From the NCBI RefSeq assembly GCF_000144605.1, contig NC_014375.1, positions 930,001 to 994,000 of the forward strand: a stretch of 64,000 bases of DNA, written 5' to 3'. The notes under the pieces are model-generated. The model saw only the letters and a program-made list of their open reading frames with translations, searched no databases and was not told the DNA's origin. The translations under genes and the position numbers were made by a program. The stretch comes from Brevundimonas subvibrioides ATCC 15264 (GTDB taxonomy: Bacteria > Pseudomonadota > Alphaproteobacteria > Caulobacterales > Caulobacteraceae). Shown here in pieces: positions 17,564 to 24,915 of the stretch; position 1 is the stretch's first letter, and each line of letters opens with the position of its first letter.

Positions 17564-17703
17564 TCCTCCCCCGTCGGGGGAGGGGGACCGCCGCGCGCTT
17601 GCGCGGGGGTGGAGGGGGCTAGCCACGCATACCCTGTTGGCGGTGAGCCCCCTCCGTCACGGCGCGAAGGCGCGCCGCGCCACCTCCCCCCGGCGGGGGA
17701 GGA
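17564..17703. repeat. Dispersed inverted repeat, family A copy 2
   Basis: Ends TCCTCCCCCGTCGGGGG and CCCCCGGCGGGGGAGGA, with the interior GGGGGACCGCCGCGCG, GGTGGAGGGGG, then CCCCCTCCGTCACGGCGCG. It fills the gap between the small basic gene and the convergent M14 gene and could terminate both. Confidence 0.85.
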
Positions 17704-17711
17704 TTAACCTC

Positions 17712-20393
17712 TCACCACCTTGGCGAGCTGTGCGCCGGTCCCAGGAAGATGGCGTTGATCAGCAGGGGCTTGAGGCCATCGAGGTAGCCGCGCACGGTCG
17801 GGTCCTGGGTGAAGGCGACCAGCTGGCCGCTGCCCAGGCTCTCGCTCATGACGAAGGGCTTGAAGGCCAGCTGGCGGCGGTTCTGGTCCCAGATCTGGCC
17901 GGACTGGACCAGATCGTCGAGGCCGGAGAAGCGCACGACATTGGTGCCCTGGCCGCGGGTCAGCGGGGTGTAGATGTCGCCCCCCTGGACCAGGACGCTG
18001 ACGCTCGAGGCCATGCCAACCGACAGCCAATGCTCGGGGTCGACCTCGGCGCGCAGCAGGGCCCCCGCGACGCTGTCGGGCGGGCCGCCACCGGCCAGAA
18101 CAAGGGCCTGATAGTCGTGGTCGTCGGCGATGACGGCGGAGTCGGCCTCGTCGTCCGAAGCCTCCTCGCCTGCCGCATCCTGACGCCGCGAGGCGAGCAT
18201 CTTCGAGTCCTCGGCGGTCAGCAGGCGGGTGGCGCGACCCAGCGAGATCAGGGTGCCGCCCCGCTCGACCCAGGAGCGCAGGGCGGCGATGCCGTCCTCG
18301 CCCAGGGTGGATGCATAGCCGCCGCCGGACGGCAGGATCAGGACCTGGAAGGCCGACAGGTCGGCGGACGACAGGTTGGCGGTGCGGATGGCGGTGACCG
18401 GATAACCGAACTCGCGCTCGACGATATAGCGGGTGGCCCCGGCGGCCGAGGCATCGGTGGGGTCGTCCCAGGCCAGGGCGACGCGGGGCGCGCGGACCAG
18501 GATCGCGTCACCCGAGCCGAAGCTGGGGCCGTCGGAGACCCAGCTGTCGGCCACGCCGGTGACGCGGGCCCCGGTGGTGGCGGCGAGGGTGGTCAGGGTC
18601 TCCGTCAGGTCGGCGGGGTTGCCGGCGCGGGGAATGACCATCGTGCCCGACGGCCAGGTACGACCGTCCTTGGTGAAGCCGTGCTCCATGGAACGCAGCG
18701 CGATCCCGCGTTGGACGGCCGCGGCCATCAGCTTCAGCCCGGCCGAACCCGGCTCGACCAGATAGCCGAAGGCGGCCGAGGCGTCGGCGATGGCCGCAGG
18801 ACGGACCAGGTCGCGACCGGCGGGAGTTGTGGCGACCGAGGGGGCACCGGTGCAGCGGGCCGAGGGCACGTTGAACATCAGGGGCAGGGACCAGGCGGTG
18901 ACGTCATAGATCTGGTCGCCCAGGCCCCGCGCGCGCCGGCGCTCCTGTTCGGCCAGGAAGTCGGCCGGGACGGGCACGTCCCTCGACAGCAGCACCTCGG
19001 CCATGCGGCGACGCGGCTGGCTGAGGTTCACGACATAGGATCCGGCGGCATACGACTGGCCGCAGGCGGTGAAGGCGGCGGAAGCCCGACCGACCTCCAG
19101 GCCCGAACGGGTCAGGAGCCCGGCCAGCCGGTCGACGGTGCCGGGATCGGACGGATTGGCCGACAGGATGAAGGCCCCGCGCCCGCCCTCGACGCCGTCG
19201 CGCCCGAAGGCATAGGCGTTGTTCAGCAGCCGGTCGTGGTTGGCGCTGGTGGCCTCGATCGTCGACAGGGAGGCGATCAGGTGGTGCCGGACGGTGTCGC
19301 GGTAGGTCAGGATCTCGCCCGATGACCGTCGCGCCGCCAGCCCGCGCGCGGACCCCTGCTCATAGGTCATGGAGACGACGCCCAGATAGGCGGGCCAGCC
19401 GTCGCCGTAGCCGGGGTAGAAGGCGTCGTAGACCTGGCGGTTGAAGTAGTCGACGCCGGCCGCGTCGAAGCGGCGGGCGGTATTGCGACCGATCATCTCG
19501 CGGCTTTCCAGCGTCGCCGGGTAGATCAGGGGATTGAGGGGCTGGGCCTCGGGCGGGAAGAAGAAGCTCTCGTCGGTGCCCATCTCGTGGCTGTCGACCA
19601 GGACCTGGGGGCGCCAGTCGAGGACGAGGGCGGCGTGGCCCTGGGTTTCCGGCTGGGTCTGGATGAACCAGTCGCGGTTCAGGTCGAACAGGTCGTGATT
19701 GTAGCGGCCGCCGGGCCAGGGCTGGTCGCGCTCGGCCGACAGGGCGTCGGGGTTCGGCGTGGTGCCGAAGCCGCCGTAGAAGCTGTTCAGGAAGCGGTCG
19801 CGCCCGTCCGGGTTCTGGGTCGGGACGAAGACGACGACCGTATTGGCCAGCCAGGCCTGGACGGCCGGATCGCGGCTGGCCAGCAGATGGTGGGCGGCGG
19901 CCATGGCGGCGTCGGCCGGGCTGATCTCGTCGCCGTGCACCGAATAGGCCATCCAGACCACGGCCGGCTGGTCGGCGATGATCGCCTGGGCCTGGGCCGG
20001 CGAGGTGACGCGCGGGTCCGACAGGGCGCGGGCATTGGCCTTGATCGCGTCCAGCCGGGCGATGTTGCGGGCCGAACCGACGGCGGCCCACCACAGGGGG
20101 CGGCCCTCGTGCGTGCGGCCGTATTCGCCGATGGCCATCCGGTCGGGGGACTGGGCGGCGAGCGCCTCGAAATAGCGGCGCACGTCGGACGGGCGGGTGA
20201 TCCAGTCCCCGCTGTCATAGCCGAGGACCGACCGGAGGGTCGGGACCGCCGGATCGAAGGTCGCGCCCGAGATCAGGGGCGGAGCGGCGACGGGGGCAGG
20301 GGTCATGCCGGGGGTCTGGGCCAGGGCGGGGCCGCCAAGGGCGACGAGGAGCGCGAGGCACGAACCGGCAAGGCGGCGGAAGGCGGATGGCAT
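17712..20393 (-). CDS. Exported M14-family zinc carboxypeptidase-like protein
   Basis: An 893-residue protein with a signal peptide (cleavage near GPALAQ). The M14 catalytic domain occupies roughly residues 60-400. The zinc motif HGDE gives H153 and E156, NPDGRDRF is the usual substrate-arginine region, and DSHEMG supplies the third ligand H269. The second half (about 420-890) lacks a named catalytic motif but includes a glutamine-amidotransferase-like stretch (FQVLILPSGGGYAS) common in this long M14 subgroup. It probably trims peptides in the periplasm. The stop lies 8 bp from repeat A2. Confidence 0.9.
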   Translation of the reverse strand: MPSAFRRLAGSCLALLVALGGPALAQTPGMTPAPVAAPPLISGATFDPAVPTLRSVLGYDSGDWITRPSDVRRYFEALAAQSPDRMAIGEYGRTHEGRPLWWAAVGSARNIARLDAIKANARALSDPRVTSPAQAQAIIADQPAVVWMAYSVHGDEISPADAAMAAAHHLLASRDPAVQAWLANTVVVFVPTQNPDGRDRFLNSFYGGFGTTPNPDALSAERDQPWPGGRYNHDLFDLNRDWFIQTQPETQGHAALVLDWRPQVLVDSHEMGTDESFFFPPEAQPLNPLIYPATLESREMIGRNTARRFDAAGVDYFNRQVYDAFYPGYGDGWPAYLGVVSMTYEQGSARGLAARRSSGEILTYRDTVRHHLIASLSTIEATSANHDRLLNNAYAFGRDGVEGGRGAFILSANPSDPGTVDRLAGLLTRSGLEVGRASAAFTACGQSYAAGSYVVNLSQPRRRMAEVLLSRDVPVPADFLAEQERRRARGLGDQIYDVTAWSLPLMFNVPSARCTGAPSVATTPAGRDLVRPAAIADASAAFGYLVEPGSAGLKLMAAAVQRGIALRSMEHGFTKDGRTWPSGTMVIPRAGNPADLTETLTTLAATTGARVTGVADSWVSDGPSFGSGDAILVRAPRVALAWDDPTDASAAGATRYIVEREFGYPVTAIRTANLSSADLSAFQVLILPSGGGYASTLGEDGIAALRSWVERGGTLISLGRATRLLTAEDSKMLASRRQDAAGEEASDDEADSAVIADDHDYQALVLAGGGPPDSVAGALLRAEVDPEHWLSVGMASSVSVLVQGGDIYTPLTRGQGTNVVRFSGLDDLVQSGQIWDQNRRQLAFKPFVMSESLGSGQLVAFTQDPTVRGYLDGLKPLLINAIFLGPAHSSPRW

Positions 20394-20461
20394 GGATGGA
20401 TCCCCGTAAGAACGGTCACCCTAGCCGGGCCGGCGAAAAAGGAAACCGGGGCTTGACCCGA

Positions 20462-20497
20462 TGTAACCCATAGGTGATATGTAACCCCAAGGTGACA
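20462..20497 (+). promoter_or_regulatory. Tandem 18-bp operator-like direct repeat upstream of the XRE operon
   Basis: TGTAACCCATAGGTGATA is followed directly by TGTAACCCCAAGGTGACA: two 18-bp units, three mismatches, each with a partly palindromic TAACC-4-GGTGA core. They lie 20-55 bp before the start of the membrane-protein/XRE operon, an ideal place for autoregulation by the encoded HTH protein. Binding is inferred. Confidence 0.55.
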
Positions 20498-20516
20498 AGG
20501 CGCTCAGGAGGCTTCG

Positions 20517-21197
20517 ATGGTCAGGGACGGCACGCGAAAGACGACGAAAGACGACGGATCGGGCCGCAAATGGGCGGTGCTGCTTGCGGCGGGCGTCGCT
20601 GCAGCGACGGTCGGGTTCGCAGGTGGATGGGGCACTGAGGGCGACACGGCCACCAACTTTGGCATTCTGGCCGGCATGGGCATCGCCTTCGCCGGGGCCG
20701 CTCTGGTGATGCTGTGGATCACCCGGGGTGCGCGAGCGATCGGCGACGATCCGGGGGGTGCGGCCAAGCGTGAGCGGCTGCAGACGCAGCGGTCCCGCCA
20801 GCTGTGGGTCTTTCCCGTTCTCACGGCCTTCTTTCTGATCCAGGCCATCCCTGCCGTCGGCAACATCATCGATCGGACGGCGGACACCGGCGATTTTGTG
20901 CAGATGCTGCTGCCCGTTCTCTACGCCTGGCTCGCGACGGCCATAGCGATGGGGTGGGACGGGCAGTCCCGGAAGGAAAGGAAGTTTCTCGAGGACGAGC
21001 TGACGCGGGTGCTGCGCGCGCGGGCCATGGCGTGGGCCTTCATCGCCCTGATGGCCGGCGTGACGGTGTCGCTGGGGGTCGGCCTGTGGCGGCCCGAGCT
21101 GGGGATCGTCTCCCTGCCGCTGGTCCTGTCGGCCGCAGGCGCGACGGCCGCAATCCGGTTCGTCTGGCTGGACCGCGAGGCCGGCAAGGATGGGTGA
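20517..21197 (+). CDS. Multi-span membrane protein paired with XRE regulator
   Basis: A 226-residue protein with an AGGAGG ribosome-binding site. Six likely membrane spans: about residues 19-36, 45-62, 95-112, 128-145, 172-190 and 196-215. Between spans 2 and 3 and spans 4 and 5 are basic, helical loops (QTQRSRQLW, RKERKFLEDELTRVLRAR). No family is recognised. Pairs of a small XRE regulator and a hydrophobic protein are common in bacteria, and the overlap of 8 bp with the XRE gene argues for a joint function. Confidence 0.75.
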   Translation: MVRDGTRKTTKDDGSGRKWAVLLAAGVAAATVGFAGGWGTEGDTATNFGILAGMGIAFAGAALVMLWITRGARAIGDDPGGAAKRERLQTQRSRQLWVFPVLTAFFLIQAIPAVGNIIDRTADTGDFVQMLLPVLYAWLATAIAMGWDGQSRKERKFLEDELTRVLRARAMAWAFIALMAGVTVSLGVGLWRPELGIVSLPLVLSAAGATAAIRFVWLDREAGKDG

Positions 21198-21399
21198 TCC
21201 GCGTCTGGGGTCGCGGCTGAAGGAAATCCGCACCGAGGCCGGCCTGACCCAGGCTGAGCTGGCCGACCGGGCCGGGGTGTCGCGCAAGACGATCAACACG
21301 GTCGAGAACGGCGTCTTCGTGCCCTCGACCCTTCTGGCCCTGTCGCTGGCGCGGGCGCTGGGCACCACCGTGGAGGGGCTTTTCTACCTCGTGGAGTGA
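21190..21399 (+). CDS. XRE-family HTH transcriptional regulator
   Basis: A 69-residue protein that is almost entirely one HTH_3 domain: RLKEIRTEAGLTQAELADRA (helices 1-2) then GVSRKTINTVENGVFVPST (recognition helix and turn) and ALSLARALGTTVEGLFYL. It overlaps the membrane-protein gene upstream by 8 bp. It probably represses its own operon through the tandem repeat at 20462-20497 (inferred). No sensor domain is present, so any signal must come from the partner membrane protein or another ligand. Confidence 0.93.
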   Translation: MGDPRLGSRLKEIRTEAGLTQAELADRAGVSRKTINTVENGVFVPSTLLALSLARALGTTVEGLFYLVE

Positions 21400-21414
21400 C
21401 CGGCACCCTCACGG

Positions 21415-21467
21415 TTGACTCCCTCATACAGTATGCGGCATACACTGTGCGTCACACACTATGTGAC
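21415..21467 (+). promoter_or_regulatory. Promoter with two palindromes upstream of padR
   Basis: TTGACT (21415-21420) is followed at about 18 bp by CATACA, a moderate promoter. CAGTATG-CGG-CATACACTG overlaps the -10 region, and GTCACA-CACTA-TGTGAC (21451-21467) is a perfect 6-bp-arm palindrome just downstream. PadR proteins commonly bind such ATGT/ACAT-type palindromes at their own promoters, so autorepression is likely. Confidence 0.55.
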
Positions 21468-21483
21468 GTGAAGGACCGAACGC

Positions 21484-21813
21484 GTGACCGTCGACGCCGA
21501 CCTGTTTGAATCGATGCGGCTGGAACTGCGACGCGGGTCGCTGGTGCTGGCGGTGCTCGCCTGCCTGCGGACCGAGCGGTACGGCTATACGCTGCGCCAG
21601 GCCCTGGCCGCCGACGGGCTCGAGATGGAGGAATCAACCCTCTATCCGCTGCTGCGCCGGCTGGAGAGCCAAGGCCTGCTGAACAGCGAATGGCGCGAGG
21701 AAGAGAAGCGCAAGAAGCGCTTCTATGTGCTGTCGCCCCTGGGGGTGCAGCTGCTGGCCCGGCTGGGCGACGAGTGGCGGGCGATCAACGCCTCGCTCGA
21801 CAAGATTCTCTGA
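21484..21813 (+). CDS. PadR-family transcriptional regulator
   Basis: A 109-residue protein starting at GTG 21484. It is a winged helix of the PadR type: LRRGSLVLAVLACLRTERYG, YTLRQALA, then EESTLYPLLRRLESQGLL and SEWREEEKRKKRFYVLSPLG. It has only the short C-terminal helix of the small subgroup, used for dimerisation. The next gene, 25 bp downstream, encodes a membrane protein of the kind that usually travels with PadR. The palindromes at 21431-21467 are probable binding sites. Confidence 0.93.
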   Translation: MTVDADLFESMRLELRRGSLVLAVLACLRTERYGYTLRQALAADGLEMEESTLYPLLRRLESQGLLNSEWREEEKRKKRFYVLSPLGVQLLARLGDEWRAINASLDKIL

Positions 21814-21838
21814 CATTCCGGGATTTGAGGGGGCCGTC

Positions 21839-22987
21839 ATGACGGACAAGACCGAAGACATGATCGATCGCTATCTGGAGGCCGTCGCCGCCCAGCTGCC
21901 GGTCGAGGAACGCGACGACATCATCGCCGAGCTGAAGGACCTGATCCTGAGCCGCGTCGAGGCGCGCGAGGAGGAGACGGGGCGGTCGCTGACCGATGAC
22001 GAGCGCGAGGCGATCCTGAAGGAGATCGGCCATCCGCTGGTCGTGGCGGCGCGCTACCGCAAGGGTCCGGACAGTCTGATCGGGCCGGAGCTGTTTCCGT
22101 ACTGGCTGTACGGGGCCAAGGCGGGGCTGCTGATCCTGGGCGCGGTGTTCGCGCTCGGGCTGGTGATCCGTCTGATCGGCGGGTCGGCGAACTTCGGACA
22201 GGATATCGCCCAGGCCTTCCACGGTTTCTTCGGCGCGGGCCTGACCCTGATCGGGTCGCTGACGGTCGCGGGCGCGGTCATGGAGCACTACGCGATCCGG
22301 CCGAAATGGCTGACCGACTGGCGGGTCAAGGATCTGGGGGCCTTCGGCCTGTCCGATCCCTCCACCTGGGGCATGGCCGCGAAGTCGGCGGGCGAGCGGA
22401 TGCAGGCCCAGGCGAGCACGAAGCCGCTGCGCGTTCGCCCCTTGCGGATGCGCCAGACCAATGTGGTGGGTGACGCGGCCTTCACCTTCATCGCAACGGG
22501 GATGTTCGCCCTGTGGTGGGTGGGGGCGGTCCACTTCCCCGGCATCGGCGTGATGGCGCTGGACGGCGAGACCGCGCGGCTGAGCCCCGCTCCGATCTGG
22601 ACCGCGCTGTTCGTGCCGATCCTCGCCTATGCGCTGGCGCAGATGGGGGTGGCGATCTTCACCGTCCTCCAGCCGCAGGCGGTCAGGATGCGGGCGGTGC
22701 TGACCCTCCTGGTCGCCGGGTTCGGCCTGTGGCTGACCTGGACGATCTTCCAGGCCGGCGACTGGTTCATCCTGTCGGCCGGGACCGACAGCGCGAGGAT
22801 CGCCGGCGATCTGGCGCTGCTGGACTTCGATCTGGTGCGAACCCTGGGCGACGGGCCGCGCGACGTGGCGGGCATCGCCTCGACCCTGTCGATCGTGGGC
22901 ACCTGGGTGCTGGCCTTCATGGGACTGAGCCTGGTCTGGAGCGCGGTCACGAGCCTCGGGCGGTTGTTCCGATCCTCCCCCGAGTAG
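21839..22987 (+). CDS. HAAS-type multi-span membrane protein
   Basis: A 382-residue protein starting at ATG 21839. Residues 1-65 form a soluble helical domain (DRYLEAVAAQLP, ERDDIIAELKDLILSRVEA, LTDDEREAILKEIGHPLVVAARY) that matches the HAAS domain found in proteins encoded beside PadR regulators. About eight hydrophobic segments follow, with a basic loop near residue 190-205. HAAS proteins are thought to couple signals or antibiotics to PadR-controlled responses; the role here is unknown. The C-terminus (FRSSPE) and stop lie inside repeat A3. Confidence 0.8.
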   Translation: MTDKTEDMIDRYLEAVAAQLPVEERDDIIAELKDLILSRVEAREEETGRSLTDDEREAILKEIGHPLVVAARYRKGPDSLIGPELFPYWLYGAKAGLLILGAVFALGLVIRLIGGSANFGQDIAQAFHGFFGAGLTLIGSLTVAGAVMEHYAIRPKWLTDWRVKDLGAFGLSDPSTWGMAAKSAGERMQAQASTKPLRVRPLRMRQTNVVGDAAFTFIATGMFALWWVGAVHFPGIGVMALDGETARLSPAPIWTALFVPILAYALAQMGVAIFTVLQPQAVRMRAVLTLLVAGFGLWLTWTIFQAGDWFILSAGTDSARIAGDLALLDFDLVRTLGDGPRDVAGIASTLSIVGTWVLAFMGLSLVWSAVTSLGRLFRSSPE

Positions 22988-23119
22988 CGCAGCGGAACGG
23001 GGGAGGGGGACCGCGGAGCGGTGGAGGGGGCGGACGCCCGCACAGTGTCGGGGGCCGCCCCCTCCACCACGACGCCAGCGCGTCGCGGTCCCCCTCCCCC
23101 GCGAAGGGCGGGGGAGGAT
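22972..23119. repeat. Dispersed inverted repeat, family A copy 3
   Basis: Ends ATCCTCCCCC and GGGGGAGGAT. This copy is more symmetrical than the others: left GGGGGACCGCGGAGCGGTGGAG is answered by CCACGACGCCAGCG and CGCGGTCCCCCTCCCCC in the right half. It contains the last codons and stop of the HAAS gene and ends 50 bp before ada. Confidence 0.85.
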
Positions 23120-23169
23120 AAGTCCGAAAACCGCGAGACTTCGGCCGCGTCCGGAGGCATCTTCGCGGC

Positions 23170-24276
23170 ATGGAAACGCGCGCCGACACGCTGGATCAGG
23201 AGGCCTGCTACCGCGCGGCCCTGACGCGGGACGCGCGGTTCGACGGGCGGTTTTTCGGCTGCGTGAAGACGACCGGGATCTATTGCCGGCCGGTCTGCCC
23301 GGCGCGGACCCCGAACCGCCAGAACATGATCTTCGTGGTCACGGCGGCGGCGGCCGAGGAGGCGGGCTTCCGCGCCTGCCTGCGCTGCCGGCCCGAGACG
23401 GCCCCCGATATGGGGGCCTGGCGCGGCACCTCGAACACCGTCAGCCGGGCGCTGAGCCTGATCGAGCAGGGCGCGCTGGATGAGGGCGATGTCGACGCCC
23501 TGGCCGGACGGCTGGGGGTCGGCGAGCGGCAGCTGCGGCGGCTGTTCCGCCAGCATCTGGGCGCGGCCCCGGTCAGCGTGGCCCAGACGCGGCGCGTCCT
23601 GCTGGCCAAGGCCCTGATCCAGGAGAGCGACCTGTCGATGGCGCAGGTGGCGCTGGCCTCGGGCTTCGGGTCGGTGCGGCGGTTCAACGAGACGTTTCAG
23701 GCCCTGTACGGGCGGGCCCCCTCCGAGCTGCGGCGGCGCCGGGACCGGGTGTCGGACGGGGGCGTGAAGCTTAGCCTCAGCTATCGCCCGCCCTATGACT
23801 GGGAGGCGATGCTCGAGGCGCTGGTCGCGCGCGGGGACCGGGTCACGGGTCGGGTCTGGTCGCGCGATCTCGCGCTGCCGGTCGACGGGGCGACCGGCAC
23901 GGTGACCGCGACGCCGGGCCAGCCGGGACGGCTGGACGTGCGGGTCGAGGCCTCGGACCTGAAGGCCCTGCCGGGGGTGCTGGCGCGGGTCCGGCGGGTA
24001 TTCGACCTGTCGGCGGACCCGGAGGCCATCGCGCGGGACCTGTCGGCGGATGCGGTGCTGCGGCCCCTGGTCGAGGCGCGGCCGGGGCTGCGGCTGCCGG
24101 GCGCCTGGGTCGACGCGGGCGAGGACGCGCCCTCCGACCGGCTGGGGGATGAGGGGCTGGCGGCGCGGGCGGAAGCCTGGCGGCCCTGGCGAGCCTATGG
24201 GGCGCTGTATCTCGGCCTGGCCGGGATCACGGGCGCGGACCTGATGGAGAGAGACGATGAAAAACGCGCAGCCTGA
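23170..24276 (+). CDS. ada: Ada-type methylphosphotriester sensor fused to a defective AlkA region
   Basis: A 368-residue protein. The Ada zinc domain (residues 1-80) has C39, C43, C70 and C73; C39 in IYCRPVC is the equivalent of the methyl-accepting cysteine. An AraC-type HTH follows (85-185, including MAQVALASGFGSVRRFNETF). Residues 195-310 match the AlkA N-terminal domain. Full-length Ada-AlkA fusions continue with a helix-hairpin-helix glycosylase core. Here GLRLPGAWVDAGEDAPSD passes straight to EGLAARAEAWRPWRAYGALY, the AlkA C-terminus, so the catalytic core is missing in frame. It should still sense methylphosphotriesters and activate transcription; glycosylase activity is unlikely. Confidence 0.85.
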   Translation: METRADTLDQEACYRAALTRDARFDGRFFGCVKTTGIYCRPVCPARTPNRQNMIFVVTAAAAEEAGFRACLRCRPETAPDMGAWRGTSNTVSRALSLIEQGALDEGDVDALAGRLGVGERQLRRLFRQHLGAAPVSVAQTRRVLLAKALIQESDLSMAQVALASGFGSVRRFNETFQALYGRAPSELRRRRDRVSDGGVKLSLSYRPPYDWEAMLEALVARGDRVTGRVWSRDLALPVDGATGTVTATPGQPGRLDVRVEASDLKALPGVLARVRRVFDLSADPEAIARDLSADAVLRPLVEARPGLRLPGAWVDAGEDAPSDRLGDEGLAARAEAWRPWRAYGALYLGLAGITGADLMERDDEKRAA

Positions 24277-24856
24277 AACCCTGACCCTGACCCTGACCCT
24301 GGACCGGATCGCCACGCCGGTGGGCGAGGTGCTGCTGGTGACCGATGCGGACGGAGCCGTGCGGGCGCTGGACTTCGTGGATTTCGAGCCGCGGATGATG
24401 CGGCTGCTGGGGCGGCATGCGCCGGCGGCGACCCTGGTGCCGGGCCGTACGCCGGAAGCGGTGCGGGGGGCGGTGGAGCGGTATTTCGCCGGAGACGCCA
24501 GGGCCCTGGACGGGCTCGTCGTGAAGACGGCGGGGACGGCATTCCAGACCGCGGTCTGGGCCGCGCTGCGGGCCATTCCGGCGGGGCAGACGCGCAGCTA
24601 TGGCCAGCTGGCGGCGGCGGTCGGGTCGCCGAAGGCGGTGCGGGCGGCGGGGCTGGCGAACGGGCAGAACCCGGTGGCCCTGATCGTGCCCTGCCACCGG
24701 GTGATCGGGGCGAACGGGACGCTGACGGGCTATGCGGGCGGGCTGGAGCGCAAGCGCTGGCTGCTGGCGCATGAGGGCGTGCAATCCTCCCCCGTCGGGG
24801 GAGGGGGACCACGAAGTGGTGGAGGGGGCCGGACCCGCACACCGAGTCTGCGGTAA
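24257..24856 (+). CDS. ogt: Methylated-DNA--protein-cysteine methyltransferase
   Basis: A 199-residue protein that overlaps the ada-like gene by 20 bp. The acceptor site IVPCHRVI has C146; the DNA-binding helix region is AIPAGQTRSYGQLAAAVGSP and the recognition region ends with GYAGGLERKRWLLAHE. It transfers methyl groups from O6-methylguanine to itself, irreversibly. Residues from about 176 on (a Gly-rich GGGGPRSGGGG tail) are encoded by repeat A4, not by the family's usual sequence. The N-terminus contains a Leu-Thr run encoded by four ACCCTG units at 24278-24301. Confidence 0.93.
   Translation: MKNAQPETLTLTLTLDRIATPVGEVLLVTDADGAVRALDFVDFEPRMMRLLGRHAPAATLVPGRTPEAVRGAVERYFAGDARALDGLVVKTAGTAFQTAVWAALRAIPAGQTRSYGQLAAAVGSPKAVRAAGLANGQNPVALIVPCHRVIGANGTLTGYAGGLERKRWLLAHEGVQSSPVGGGGPRSGGGGRTRTPSLR
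24278..24301. repeat. Four tandem ACCCTG hexamers
   Basis: Four perfect 6-bp copies near the 5' end of ogt encode Leu-Thr pairs. The unit is in frame, so slippage would lengthen or shorten the N-terminus without a frameshift. Confidence 0.8.
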
Positions 24857-24915
24857 GCCCCCTCCGTCACGCCGCGAAGACGCGTCGCGCCACCTCCCCC
24901 AACGGGGGAGGATTG
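24782..24915. repeat. Dispersed inverted repeat, family A copy 4
   Basis: Ends CAATCCTCCCCCGT and ACGGGGGAGGATTG, with GGGGGACCACGAAGTGGTGG, GAGGGGGCC and GCCCCCTCCGTCACGCCGCG inside. It encodes the last 25 or so codons of ogt and reaches the base before the stop codon of ilvA, so it fills the whole convergent gap. Confidence 0.85.

Noticed and set aside
23170..24276. Frameshifted or split ada/alkA pseudogene
   Set aside because: The frame is continuous from sensor domain to AlkA C-terminus; the missing core is an in-frame absence, not a frameshift.
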